Source: Deltaproteobacteria bacterium (lineage in GTDB: Bacteria > Desulfobacterota > Binatia > UBA9968 > JAJDTQ01). Taken from it: a stretch of DNA of 58,046 nt. The stretch's first letter is position 1; every line of letters begins with the position of its first letter. The position numbers were made by a program, and so were the translations under genes. The stretch spans positions 1 to 58,046 of the forward strand of contig JAPPNF010000067.1 in the NCBI GenBank assembly GCA_028818755.1, in the 5' to 3' direction. Shown in pieces: positions 24,388-33,006 of the stretch. Under the pieces are notes generated by a model that was not told where the DNA came from, ran no database searches, and saw nothing but the letters and a program-made list of their open reading frames with translations.

Positions 24388-26343
24388 TCAGCTCCAACTG
24401 GGAATCAGCAAGGGCTCGGGCCACAGAACGTGCAACAACAAATCGAATACCAGATAGAGGTAGCCTTCGGCCAACGCGCCCAGCGCGAGGGCCACGCGCC
24501 AGCGCGCCCCGTAGGCGAACGCGTAGCCGGCGGTGAACAGCGGCAGGGTCACGTGGAAGCCGATGAGGAGGATGCCGCCCACCAGCGCGGCGATCCAGAG
24601 CAGGACCTCCGCGGTGCGGCGCACGACGTCCGGCGGGCCCGCCGGCGCCGCGTCGGAGCGGCGGTGCCTGCGAATGCCGAGGACGTCGAGGGTCACCTGG
24701 AGCAGCGCAAGGGGGATGCCGACCCCCGCCAGGGAGTATACGATGAGCGCGCTGCGGAGCGGCCAGTCGAGGGAGAGGCTTACCGCACACGCCAGCAGCG
24801 CGGCGAAGCAGAGGGTGAACACGATGTTGCCGGCGCGCAGCCGGGGGTGGTCAGGCGACGCGGCCGGAGCCTCTCCCCGATTCGCCTCGCGCCGCTTGCG
24901 GATGAACGGCAGCAGCAGGGTGAAGACCACCAGCGCCAGCAGCAACAGCACCGACGGACGCAGCAGCCAGGCGAATTCGTAGCGGGCGATGGAGAGCCAC
25001 AGGTAGGTCTCCATCTGGAACCCCAACACCACCGCCACGAGCACCGGGGGACGGGGCCAGTCGAACAGTTTCATCAGGTAGCCCACCGCCGAGAAGACCA
25101 GGAAGGCGTACAGGTCTTCGTGGGCGTAGCTCGCGGCGAACGAGGCCGAGGCGCACAGCACCAGGGTCACCGGCACGATGGCGTAGAAGGGCTGGAGCGA
25201 GAGCCGGGCGAAGGTCCCGGCGAAGCCCATGGCCAGGGAGGTGGCCATCAGGTTGGAGATCACCAGCACCCACACCATGGCCAGCGTCAGGTGCAGTTGG
25301 TCGGTGAGCATGCGGCTGCCGGGGTGGATGCCGACGGAGACGAAGGCCGCCAGCATGATGGCCAGCGAGGTGCTGCCGGGGATGCCGAAGGCGATGGTGG
25401 GGATCAGCGCGCCGCCTTCCTTGGCGTTGTTGGAGCTTTCCGGCGCGATGACGCCGCGCACGTCGCCGGTGCCGAAGCGCTCGCTCTGCTTCTCGGTCTG
25501 CACCGCGTGGGCATAGGCGAACCAGTCGGCGACGCTGCTGCCGAGGCCCGGCAGGACGCCCACCCATACGCCGATGGCGCTGCACCGTACCACCATCCAC
25601 CAGTGCCGGAACACGTCCTTGATGCCTTCCACGAGGCCGCTGCCGAGGTCCTCGGTCTCCGAGATGCTGGTGCGTCGCACCGCCAGGTCGATGAGCTCGG
25701 GCACGGCGAAGAGGCCCAGCCCGATGAGGATGACGTTGACCCCTTCCCACAGGTAGGCGGTGTCCAGGGAGAACCGTTCGATGGCGGTCTTCTCGTCCAC
25801 CCCCACCGTGGCGATGAGCAGGCCGAGGATGGCGGCCAGGAGCCCCTTGAGCGGCGCCTTGCCGCTGAGGACGCCGATGGCGCTGAGGCCCCAGACCACC
25901 AGCACGAAGAACTCCGGCGAGCCGAAGCTCAACACCAGCGGGCGCAGGATCGGCAGCGACGCCACAAGCACGATGGCGCCCAACACGCCGCCCACCGCCG
26001 ACGCCATGAAGGCGGCGCCGAAGGCGCGCTTGGCTTCGCCCTTGCGGGCCATGGGGTAACCGTCCAGGATGGTGGCCTGGGAGCCCGCGCTGCCGGGCAC
26101 GGCGATGAGCACAGAGGGGAAGGTGTTGGCCGTGTTGGATACCGCGCCGATGCCCAGCAGGAAGGCGATGGCGTGGTAGGGGCTCATGGTCAGGCTGAAG
26201 GGGAGGACCACGGTGAGGATGAGCAGCACGCCCACCCCCGGGAGCGCCGCGAACACGCTGCTGAGGAGCACGCCTCCCACCATCAGCAGCATGGCCTGGG
26301 GCTCCAGGATCCCCAAGAGGCCCTGATAAGCGGCCTCGATCAT
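24388..26343 (-). CDS. Tripartite tricarboxylate transporter permease, TctA-TctB fusion
   Basis: A 651-residue membrane protein. Residues 1-500 are TctA: 'SSVFAALPGVGVLLILTVVL', 'IGAVSNTANTFPSVLIAVPG' with the 'GSAGSQATILDGYPMARKG' signature, 'WVGVLPGLGSSVADWFAYAH' and the second 'IPTIAFGIPGSTSLAIML' motif. The last 140 residues, after a charged linker ('RKRREANRGEAPAA'), contain four membrane segments and match the small TctB subunit in size and topology. In most genomes TctB is a separate protein of about 150 residues. It follows the tctC-like gene and so completes the transporter for an organic acid or other anion. Confidence 0.9.
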   Translation of the reverse strand: MIEAAYQGLLGILEPQAMLLMVGGVLLSSVFAALPGVGVLLILTVVLPFSLTMSPYHAIAFLLGIGAVSNTANTFPSVLIAVPGSAGSQATILDGYPMARKGEAKRAFGAAFMASAVGGVLGAIVLVASLPILRPLVLSFGSPEFFVLVVWGLSAIGVLSGKAPLKGLLAAILGLLIATVGVDEKTAIERFSLDTAYLWEGVNVILIGLGLFAVPELIDLAVRRTSISETEDLGSGLVEGIKDVFRHWWMVVRCSAIGVWVGVLPGLGSSVADWFAYAHAVQTEKQSERFGTGDVRGVIAPESSNNAKEGGALIPTIAFGIPGSTSLAIMLAAFVSVGIHPGSRMLTDQLHLTLAMVWVLVISNLMATSLAMGFAGTFARLSLQPFYAIVPVTLVLCASASFAASYAHEDLYAFLVFSAVGYLMKLFDWPRPPVLVAVVLGFQMETYLWLSIARYEFAWLLRPSVLLLLALVVFTLLLPFIRKRREANRGEAPAASPDHPRLRAGNIVFTLCFAALLACAVSLSLDWPLRSALIVYSLAGVGIPLALLQVTLDVLGIRRHRRSDAAPAGPPDVVRRTAEVLLWIAALVGGILLIGFHVTLPLFTAGYAFAYGARWRVALALGALAEGYLYLVFDLLLHVLWPEPLLIPSWS

Positions 26344-26455
26344 GTCGTTATCGGCTTTGACCCGGCGGCCCGCCGGCGCCCATGGTCAGGGCGGCGCGGC
26401 AGGCTGCCGGAACCTGAAGGAGCCCTTTGGGGGCCCGTCAGGGAGGAGTTCCCGA

Positions 26456-27511
26456 TCAACGCTCTGGGACGTCGTACTTCTTGCGCAGCTTCGACGCGTA
26501 TTGGAGGACTTCCTTGGGGACGTCGACGATCTGCGGGATGCGCTTGTTCAGCGACTCCCCGGTGACGGAAGTGAGGTCGAGGCTGAACTGCTTGCGCGCG
26601 AGCTTGAGGAACTCGGGGTCATGGACGGCCTTCTGGAAGGCTGCGCGGTAGACCTTGACATATTCCGCCGGGGTCTTCGGGGGCAGCGCCTGCCACTTGT
26701 CAATGGTCGACGGGCCCATCCACGACTCGTACCCTGCCGTGGCCAGCTTGCCGATTTTCTTTTCGGCCATGAGTTCGGGGAAGATGGGTACATCCTTGAA
26801 CGACGAGCGCGGCGAGTACCCGTCAACATTGCGGACGCCCTCCTGGGCGATGAGGTTGATGACGCCGGCCTCCTTCAACTCGTTGATGATGTAGGCGTTC
26901 TGCGTCCCCAGGACGTCGATCTCTCCCTGGCTGATGGCCTTGACCAGCGCACCCGTGCCGGGATAGCCGACGATCCACTTGAGGTTCCAGCCCAGGAACT
27001 CCGCGCCCCACACGTTCATGGCCTGCCATGCGCGCGCGCCGCTGATGCCGCCGACGTTGACCTTGGCCGCTTTCTTGTCCGTCAGCCGCTTGTGGGCGTC
27101 CTTGCGGATGAACAGCACGCTGCCGCCGCGGTGAATGCCGCCGATGGCGATGAACTTGCGCGGGTCGTACTTGATCACCTTCCGCCGGAGCACGTGGGGC
27201 TGAATCGGGCTCGAGTCCGTCTGCATGAAAGTCATGCCGTCCGGCTTGATGCGGTTGGCCAGGTAGTTCGCCGCCTTGATCTTGCCGCCGCCCGCCCCCA
27301 TGTACTGGTAGACGAAGCGCGGGTTGCCGGGCAGGTACTTCTGCATGAAACGGTTGATGAGCCGCCCGGAAAGGTCGGTGCCGCCTCCGGCGTTGGAGGC
27401 GACGATCACCTTGATGGTCTTCCCTTCGAAGGATACGTCGGCCAGGGCCGGCGCCGCCGCCACGGCCCACAGAGCGCAGGCCAGAATCGCGCCTGAAAGA
27501 ATGCGTGCCAT
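26456..27511 (-). CDS. Tripartite tricarboxylate transporter substrate-binding protein (Bug/TctC family)
   Basis: A 351-residue periplasmic protein with a cleavable signal peptide (ending 'APALADVSF'). The Bug fold is evident from 'KTIKVIVASNAGGGTDLSGR' at the ligand-binding first loop, 'YMGAGGGKIKAANYLANRI' and 'VGYPGTGALVKAISQGEIDV' for the second domain. The ATG at 27511 has AGGAGG six bases upstream; a longer reading frame continues into the preceding gene but is an out-of-frame shadow. It lies between a VOC protein gene and the TctAB permease on one strand. Confidence 0.92.
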   Translation of the reverse strand: MARILSGAILACALWAVAAAPALADVSFEGKTIKVIVASNAGGGTDLSGRLINRFMQKYLPGNPRFVYQYMGAGGGKIKAANYLANRIKPDGMTFMQTDSSPIQPHVLRRKVIKYDPRKFIAIGGIHRGGSVLFIRKDAHKRLTDKKAAKVNVGGISGARAWQAMNVWGAEFLGWNLKWIVGYPGTGALVKAISQGEIDVLGTQNAYIINELKEAGVINLIAQEGVRNVDGYSPRSSFKDVPIFPELMAEKKIGKLATAGYESWMGPSTIDKWQALPPKTPAEYVKVYRAAFQKAVHDPEFLKLARKQFSLDLTSVTGESLNKRIPQIVDVPKEVLQYASKLRKKYDVPER

Positions 27512-27531
27512 CTCGCACCTCCTTTCTTGGG

Positions 27532-28335
27532 TCAGTGCTCGCTGATATCGATCATCACGCCGTCCGGGTCGGCGAGCTGGTATTCGCCGAACTTGCACTT
27601 GGCGAACAGCTCGAGCCGCGCCTCCGCCTCCGGCCCCGCGCCCACCGGACCGGGGCTCAGGTAGGGGTTGCGCTTGGACAGCTCCTCGAGCCGGTCCTTC
27701 ACCGCCTGCACGCTCTCCACCTTGAAGCCGATGTGGTCCAGCGCCGGCCGCTCGATGCCCGTGCCCGCGTAGTCGGAGATCTTCCACGGCGAGATGATCA
27801 GGGTCACCCGGCCGTCGGTCAGGTAGCAGTTGGGATCGTCCGCGGGCTTCTCCGTCTCCAGCAGGTCGAACACCTCGCGGTAGAACTGCGCCACGCGCTC
27901 GGGCTCCACCGCCCGCAGGACGAAGTGCTTCACGTAGCGGTCGGCCTCGCGGTCCCCGTCCACGTACACGTCCCGGCGGTTCTCCATCCCTTCCTGGGAG
28001 AGGTCGAACACGTTGCCCGCCGGATCGTGGGTGCTCAAGCCGGCGAACGGGCGGTTGCCCGGACGCTTGAGGATATGCACCTCCGGGTACTTCTCGGCCA
28101 TGCGCGCGGCCACGCCCTCGACGTCGTCCACCTCGAAGCCGAAGTGGTCGAACCCCCCCTGGCGACCGGGCCGGCGCGGGTTGATGTTGATGCCCACGTA
28201 GCCGTCGCTCACCACCGAGGCGCTCTCGATGCGCGCGCGCTCGGCGGTCTTCATGCCGAACACGGCCTGGTAGAACTTCTCCTCGATGGCGTAGTTCTCG
28301 CTGACGATGGCCAGATGCTTGATCTTGGTCGACAT
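27532..28335 (-). CDS. Two-domain VOC (glyoxalase/extradiol dioxygenase-like) protein
   Basis: A 267-residue protein with two vicinal-oxygen-chelate modules. Module one begins 'KIKHLAIVSENYAIEEKFYQ' with a second histidine in 'GGFDHFGFEVDDV'; module two begins 'VKHFVLRAVEPERVAQFYRE' with 'PALDHIGFKVESV' and a C-terminal glutamate near 'GEYQLADPDGVMIDI'. Two histidines and an acid are the usual metal set. The start at 28335 has GGAGG upstream and the stop is 20 bases from the tctC-like start, so it heads the transporter operon. It may process the transported compound. Confidence 0.82.
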   Translation of the reverse strand: MSTKIKHLAIVSENYAIEEKFYQAVFGMKTAERARIESASVVSDGYVGININPRRPGRQGGFDHFGFEVDDVEGVAARMAEKYPEVHILKRPGNRPFAGLSTHDPAGNVFDLSQEGMENRRDVYVDGDREADRYVKHFVLRAVEPERVAQFYREVFDLLETEKPADDPNCYLTDGRVTLIISPWKISDYAGTGIERPALDHIGFKVESVQAVKDRLEELSKRNPYLSPGPVGAGPEAEARLELFAKCKFGEYQLADPDGVMIDISEH

Positions 28336-28390
28336 GTCGCTCCCTCCTCCTGTTCGGTTCGTTGTCCTCCGCAAGGCTTGGCGTCCGCAC

Positions 28391-28411
28391 CGGCGGATCT
28401 CGAATCCGCCC
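28391..28411. repeat. Degenerate intergenic palindrome
   Basis: GGCGGAT and ATCCGCC flank a CTCGA-type centre, resembling the GGGCGGGTTT/AAACCCGCCC family with changed arms. It lies between the VOC and reductase genes. Confidence 0.45.
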
Positions 28412-28424
28412 GTGTCCCGTCGAG

Positions 28425-29360
28425 TCACACGGCGCGGAGAACCACCTTGCCTCGCGTATGACCTGTTTTGCTCATTTCGTGCGCCTTGTGCACTTCTTCC
28501 AGTGGAAACGTTGCGTCCACGTGGATCGCAAGCCGCCCGGCTTCGGCCAGGTCGGCGATGGCGCGGAGTTGCTCCGCATCCGCGTGGACGGAAACGTGCT
28601 GGGCCCGAACGCCATGCGCCGAGGCCTGTTCCTGGCTGGGTCGTCCGCGAATCGACACCAGCATCCCGCCGGGCTTGAGCACGCCAAAGGACCGTTCCTG
28701 GATCTCGCCGCCCACGCCGTCCAGCACCACGTCCACGTCTCCCGACACATCCTCGAAGCGCGTGGCGTTGTAGTCGATGACGCGGTCGGCGCCCAGCTCC
28801 CGCAGGAACGCCTCGTTGCGCGCCGATGCCGTGCCGGTGACATGGGCGCCTCTCCACTTGGCGAGTTGGACGGCAATGTGGCCCACGCCTCCCGCGGCCG
28901 CATGGATCAGCACGGACTGGCCGAGCTGGAGATCGGCGGTGTCGAACAACGCCTGCCACGCGGTAAGGGCGGCCAGCGGCAGACCGGCGGCCTGCGCGTC
29001 ATTCATGCTCTCGGGTCTGGCCACGAGGTCCACGGCCGGCGCGGCGACGTATTCGGCATAGCCGCCTCCTCCCCAGGGCCAGCGCACCATGCCGCAGACC
29101 GCATCGCCGGCCTTGAAGTCCGACACTCCGGCGCCCGGCGCCTCGACCACCCCGGACACGTCCCAGCCCGGGATGAAGGGAAACGGGTCCTCCAGCCGCG
29201 ACGCGACGCCTTCGCCCGCGCAGGTCTTCCAGTCCACCGGATTGATGCCGGCGGCATGGATCCGCACCAGCACCTCGCCGTCCCGAGGCTTGGGCGTCGG
29301 CGCATCTCCGACCTTCAGGCTGTCGAGTCCGCCGAACTCGTGGATACGTACAGCTTGCAT
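28425..29360 (-). CDS. Zinc-free medium-chain dehydrogenase/reductase (quinone oxidoreductase-like)
   Basis: A 311-residue NAD(P)H-dependent reductase. N-terminal GroES-like domain: 'MQAVRIHEFGGLDSLKVGD' and 'VLVRIHAAGINPVDWKTCAG', then 'PFIPGWDVSGVVEAPGAGV'. The Rossmann nucleotide-binding site is 'VLIHAAAGGVGHIAVQLAK'. The zinc-binding cysteine cluster of alcohol dehydrogenases is absent, which puts it with quinone oxidoreductases and enoyl reductases. Stands alone, 90 bases upstream of the VOC gene. Confidence 0.88.
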   Translation of the reverse strand: MQAVRIHEFGGLDSLKVGDAPTPKPRDGEVLVRIHAAGINPVDWKTCAGEGVASRLEDPFPFIPGWDVSGVVEAPGAGVSDFKAGDAVCGMVRWPWGGGGYAEYVAAPAVDLVARPESMNDAQAAGLPLAALTAWQALFDTADLQLGQSVLIHAAAGGVGHIAVQLAKWRGAHVTGTASARNEAFLRELGADRVIDYNATRFEDVSGDVDVVLDGVGGEIQERSFGVLKPGGMLVSIRGRPSQEQASAHGVRAQHVSVHADAEQLRAIADLAEAGRLAIHVDATFPLEEVHKAHEMSKTGHTRGKVVLRAV

Positions 29361-29420
29361 AGGGTTTGACTAGCCCATGAAACCTGTTCGTGGCAACAGG
29401 AAGCCGGTGCTGCCGGACAA

Positions 29421-29522
29421 CGTCATTCCCGCGAAAGCGGGAATCCAGGAGGGGCGGCGTGGGGTAGACTTGACCGAAACGTCCTCTTCCGCCCCTGGAT
29501 TCCCGCTTTCGCGGGAATGACG
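29421..29522. repeat. Inverted repeat pair built on CATTCCCGCGAAAGCGGGAA
   Basis: Each arm (29421-29449 and 29494-29522) is itself a hairpin (CCCGCGAAAGCGGG), and the two arms are exact reverse complements. A second copy lies at 35772-35872. This is a widespread type of intergenic repeat in proteobacteria. It occupies most of the gap between the reductase and VOC genes. Confidence 0.88.
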
Positions 29523-29538
29523 GTTCGGCGGTTACTCC

Positions 29539-29982
29539 CTATCCGGCCTCCGCGTCCCAGTCGAACATGCGCCGCCGCCGGCGGGTGTTGAAGTTCATGA
29601 CTTCCAGCAGCAGTCCGTCGGGATCCGGGAAGAAGGTCGCGTAGTAGTCGTCCGAGTACTGCGTGTAGGCCTGCGGCTCGGTGGCTTCGATGCCGGCGGC
29701 CCGCAACTCGTGCGCGGCCCGGTCCACGGCCTGTTCGTCCACCACGCGAAAGCACAGGTGCGCGGCCGCCCCCGGACTGTCGCCGCTCCCGGCGCCGTCC
29801 CGGAGGACGACCCAGTAGGTGAACTGGCGGTTGTCATAGCGCAGTCGTGGAGAGACCCGGTCGGAGGCCCGACCCTTCCGGAACCCCAGTATCGGCATGA
29901 CCTTGTCGTAGAACGCTTCGGCCGCGGCCAGGTCCCGGACCGGGATGAACACGTGATCGATTCCCATGACTTCAACCGGCAT
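29539..29982 (-). CDS. VOC-family protein, single-domain
   Basis: A 147-residue glyoxalase-fold protein: 'GIDHVFIPVRDLAAAEAFYD' at residues 7-26 and 'AAAHLCFRVVDEQAVDRA' supply two histidine ligands, while 'YYATFFPDPDGLLLEVMNFN' gives the glutamate. Two such domains usually dimerise. It follows the GrdE-like gene on the same strand with a 145-base gap that contains a palindrome, so it may be a separate unit. Specific reaction unknown. Confidence 0.82.
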   Translation of the reverse strand: MPVEVMGIDHVFIPVRDLAAAEAFYDKVMPILGFRKGRASDRVSPRLRYDNRQFTYWVVLRDGAGSGDSPGAAAHLCFRVVDEQAVDRAAHELRAAGIEATEPQAYTQYSDDYYATFFPDPDGLLLEVMNFNTRRRRRMFDWDAEAG

Positions 29983-30043
29983 GGTGTTTCTCCGTCGGGT
30001 TCAGGTATGGAGCCTCTGTCGCCTGCTGGCGTGATGCGGGCAC

Positions 30044-30064
30044 GGGCGGGTTTGAAACCTGCCC
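30044..30064. repeat. Palindromic repeat, GGGCGGGTTT family
   Basis: GGGCGGGTTT and AAACCTGCCC around one G; one mismatch from the copy at 4672-4692. It lies between the VOC gene and the GrdE-like gene. Confidence 0.65.
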
Positions 30065-30127
30065 TTACACCCTGGTGTCCCGCGGCGCCGGTTCCGGGCG
30101 CAGTCGCGTGGGCCGCCATGAGCGTGT

Positions 30128-31453
30128 TCAGTGCGGTCGGCAGGTCCAGTCCCGACCCCCCCAAAGATCGGTGCCGCCGATGATGGCGTCGACGGCGTCC
30201 AGACTCATGGCTTCGGAGGCCGCGACCACGGGAGCACCGGGGTAGTTGAGCACCTGGAGGCGCTCGTAGGCGCCCACCACGCGGTCCGCGGGCGGCAGCT
30301 CCAGGGTCCGGTCGCGGCTGCCGGTGCTCACCACCGCGTCGGCGGCGGTGTCGTAGAAGAGAAGCGGGGAGTCCACCCCGTCCTTGCCGCCGTACTCGTA
30401 GGTGACCAGTACGGTCTTGATTCCCTTCTGCTCGCACGCGCGTACGGTCAACATGACCTCCAGGAATGCATTGCCGGAGCCGATCCAGGTGATGAGGGCG
30501 GCTTCCGCTCCAAGGGCGCGGGCCACCTGCGCCGCGTTCTGCGCCGCCACCTCCTTCTCTTGGAATCTCTCGAAGCGTATTCGCTGTAGCACGACGCCGG
30601 CGAAGTCGAGACGGCTGCCGTGCTCCCGTGACAGGCGGAGGGCCAGCGGCTGATTCTGCCAGTCCCAGGTGGTTGGGGAGTAGGCGATGGTTTTCAAGGT
30701 GCTGCCGGTGACCGCGCCGTCGAGCATCTCGTTGGGGTGGACCACCGTCGACAGCGATTCGCGCACCGGTAATCCGTAGTAGCCCAGCCCGGAGGGCAGG
30801 TGCTCGGACTCGGTGATGCAGCCCACGATGACCACGGCCTTGGGCAGGCGCGGGTTCCCGTGCGCGGCGCCGTGGGTCTGTACGTCGGCGGGTTCGGCGT
30901 CGACGGTGGCGTCCGCAAGCCTCTGGGCCACCCGGTACTCGGCCCCCTGTATTGCCTGGTGCGCCTCGGCTTCGATCAAATCCGGAGGCAACTGCAGGGT
31001 CAGGACGAGGCCCGCGAGCCGGCTGAAGCCCGTGAGTTCCGCGCCCGGCCCCGACATGTCGAGGATGGCGCTACGCTGGGCGGTAGTGCCGGTGCGAATG
31101 GTGCCCTCGTATTCGGCGGCGGTTATGAGTGTCATGCCGGACAGCCGGTGGGTACGGCCGGAGCCTACCGGTACCACCGGGTTGGTGATCCCCGGGAACA
31201 CTTGGCCGGCGCCACTCACCTTGACCCTGGGCTCCACCACGTCGCGGATTCCCGTCACGCGCGCCCGCTCGCCGGGGCGCACGATGTCGAGCCGGGCGGA
31301 GAGGATTCTGGGGTCGCGTGAGGCGATTTCCACCACTTCCGCTTCGTCCACCTCCAGGCTTCGGCCGGCGTATTGGAGCTTCCCGCCGAACCGGAGATCG
31401 TCCACCGGGAATTCCGCCAGCTCCAGCGGTGTGGCGTGCCGGTCGCCGCTCAT
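30128..31453 (-). CDS. GrdE-like subunit of a glycine/betaine/sarcosine reductase-type complex
   Basis: A 441-residue homologue of the alpha/beta proprotein of reductase component B. In characterised GrdE a cysteine is converted to a pyruvoyl group by self-cleavage, and the pyruvoyl binds the amine substrate. The equivalent here is likely Cys212 in 'AVVIVGCITESEHLP'. Other family-like parts are 'RILSARLDIVRPGERARVTG', 'SGMTLITAAEYEG' and 'CEQKGIKTVLVTYEYGGKDG'. ATG at 31453 overlaps the stop of the GrdB-like gene (ATGA), so the two are coupled. Genes for protein A and component C of the classic complex are absent from the window. Confidence 0.85.
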   Translation of the reverse strand: MSGDRHATPLELAEFPVDDLRFGGKLQYAGRSLEVDEAEVVEIASRDPRILSARLDIVRPGERARVTGIRDVVEPRVKVSGAGQVFPGITNPVVPVGSGRTHRLSGMTLITAAEYEGTIRTGTTAQRSAILDMSGPGAELTGFSRLAGLVLTLQLPPDLIEAEAHQAIQGAEYRVAQRLADATVDAEPADVQTHGAAHGNPRLPKAVVIVGCITESEHLPSGLGYYGLPVRESLSTVVHPNEMLDGAVTGSTLKTIAYSPTTWDWQNQPLALRLSREHGSRLDFAGVVLQRIRFERFQEKEVAAQNAAQVARALGAEAALITWIGSGNAFLEVMLTVRACEQKGIKTVLVTYEYGGKDGVDSPLLFYDTAADAVVSTGSRDRTLELPPADRVVGAYERLQVLNYPGAPVVAASEAMSLDAVDAIIGGTDLWGGRDWTCRPH

Positions 31454-32778
31454 GACGCCGGGTCGGGGGTGAACACGGTGCTCTCCTCGACCTCTTCTTC
31501 AAGGGCCTTGAGAGCGGTCTCGACGATGGACTTGCGCAGCTTCTCGTCAACCTCCGGCGGCAGGCTCGGATCGCCGCAGGGATGAGGGATCTTGACTCCC
31601 TTGACGATGCGGCTGGCGCCGACCTGCTCGGCCAGCGGGAACATGGCGCTGATCATCGACACGGGAACGCCGGCACGGTCCAGTTCTTTGCTGATCACAG
31701 CTCCGCTGCGACTGCAGGTCCCTCACGTGCTCACCAACAGCGCGGCGTCCACGCTGTTGGCCTTGAGCTCCGCGGCGATCTCCTCGCCCACCCGCTTCAT
31801 GGCCGCGGGCGAGCCCTGGTTGCCGGGTATGACGTAGTAGGCGGGGTAGAGATCCTCGTACTTCCCTTCCTGCTGAAGCTCCCGCAGGGCGTCCAGGGGA
31901 ACGCCGTAGAGCGGGTTGGCGTTCATGTTGGCGACGTTGTAGCCGCCGTGAACCGCCTCCCACACTCCGGGCTCCATGGTCTTGAGCTCGGCCACCGGAT
32001 ACTTGCGCCAGAAGGTGTTGCGGAAGGTCTTGAAACCGTCGGGGTTGCCCCACGGTACCACGCCGCTGGTGGTGACCAGCGCGATCTTCGCCTTGCCCAC
32101 CTGGGTTACGGCGGCGGCGGGGGCCACCCGGTCCCAGGTCTGCATGGGCACCTCGGTGGCGAAAGGTCTCCCTTCCAGCTTGTCGAACAGCATGTCGAGG
32201 GCGCGGTCGGCGCCGGTCCGGTCGCTTCTTTCCTGGATCCGGATGCCGCGCGGCAGATAGCCCTCGTCCTCGGCGGCGGCGACGGGCTCGTCGCCCAGCC
32301 GCTTCAGGATGAACCGGGCCATCTCCTCCAGCGCCTTGCCCATGCCCGCGGCCGTTTCGGTCGTGGGGAAGAGGAACAGCCTCGGGTCGTGGTATTCCCG
32401 GTACGTGTCCACGGCGGGATTGTCCGCGTGCATGGCGGTGACGCACACGCGGTCCAGCTCGGTCGCGGCCATGTGGCCGATCTCGACGCAGGCGAGCCCG
32501 TAGCGGCCGGCATTGAACGCCGGCCCCAGCACGATGACGTCCGGCTCGGCGGCGGCAAGCTCATTCAGGAGCGCTGCCCGCGCCTCTTCGGGCCGTTCGT
32601 GAAAGTGGTTGTCGCCGAAGTAGATGGTGGGAGCCACTTCCGCTTCGTCCTGGAGCAGCCGTTGCAAACCGCGCGACGGGCCCGCGAGGGTGTCGAGCGT
32701 TCCGGCCGCGACATCCGCCTTCTCCTCGCCGCCGATTCCGGCGAAGAACTGGTTGACGACATGTGCCACGCGCTTCAT
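31450..32778 (-). CDS. GrdB-like selenoprotein (component B gamma-type subunit) with in-frame UGA
   Basis: A 442-residue homologue of the substrate-reducing subunit of glycine/sarcosine/betaine reductase. The frame runs from ATG at 32778 (AAGGAGG six bases upstream) and is interrupted only by one TGA at 31725-31723, codon 352. The same frame then continues for 91 codons with family-like sequence. Around it the peptide reads 'AALLVST-U-GTCSRSGAVISKEL', where GrdB proteins carry selenocysteine in a UxxC motif (here U352 and C355). A hairpin suited to SECIS function follows directly. Upstream sequence such as 'PTIYFGDNHFHE', 'VEIGHMAATELDRVCVTAMH' (in two parts) and 'ALVTTSGVVPWGNPDG' is GrdB-like. 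Translation needs SelA/B/C/D, none of which are in the window. Confidence 0.9.
31694..31725 (-). promoter_or_regulatory. Bacterial SECIS-like hairpin immediately after the UGA codon
   Basis: Reading 5' to 3' on the minus strand, TGA (31725-31723) is followed by ten bases, then an 8-bp stem (GTCGCAGC with GCTGTGAT, two G-U pairs) closing a 3-base loop GGA. The loop starts 18 bases after the UGA and begins with G. Both the distance and the loop guanine agree with the published bacterial SECIS consensus. All of it is inside the coding sequence. Confidence 0.7.
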
Positions 32779-32928
32779 GGTGGGCCTCCTTCGGAAACGC
32801 AGGGTACGCTTTACGTTTGGAATCGCTTCCGCATTCCCTGCCTTATCATCTTTGCGGCGGCGATGCACGGATCTCGCGCAGGGTCTGTTCCGCCGTGACG
32901 GACGCCTCCATTGGGCGCTGTATGTTCC

Positions 32929-32958
32929 TTGACGCGGCAGGACCATCTGACCTATAGG
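32929..32958 (+). promoter_or_regulatory. Putative sigma70-type promoter for the Rieske-cupin genes
   Basis: TTGACG at 32929-32934 and TATAGG at 32953-32958 with 18 bases between, about 50 bases upstream of the Rieske gene start. The 228-base gap between the divergent GrdB-like and Rieske genes has no coding sequence, and this is its best promoter candidate. Confidence 0.45.
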
Positions 32959-33006
32959 GGGGCCACGTCCGAGACGAACCGAATCGTGCACGGGAGGGAG
33001 CCCGCC

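Noticed and set aside
24430..26565. 711-codon plus-strand frame opposite the Tct permease
   Set aside because: It is a low-complexity antisense shadow rich in Gln, His, Gly and Arg, typical of the reverse strand of a GC-rich membrane protein gene.
26456..28390. 644-codon frame on the minus strand read as one large protein
   Set aside because: Only its last 351 codons are real (TctC). The first part is an out-of-frame reading of the VOC gene, which has its own start and stop in another frame.
31450..31725. Pseudogene or nonsense mutation in the GrdB-like gene
   Set aside because: The frame after TGA continues without other damage for 91 codons with family sequence, the stop is at the known Sec position, and a SECIS-like hairpin follows.
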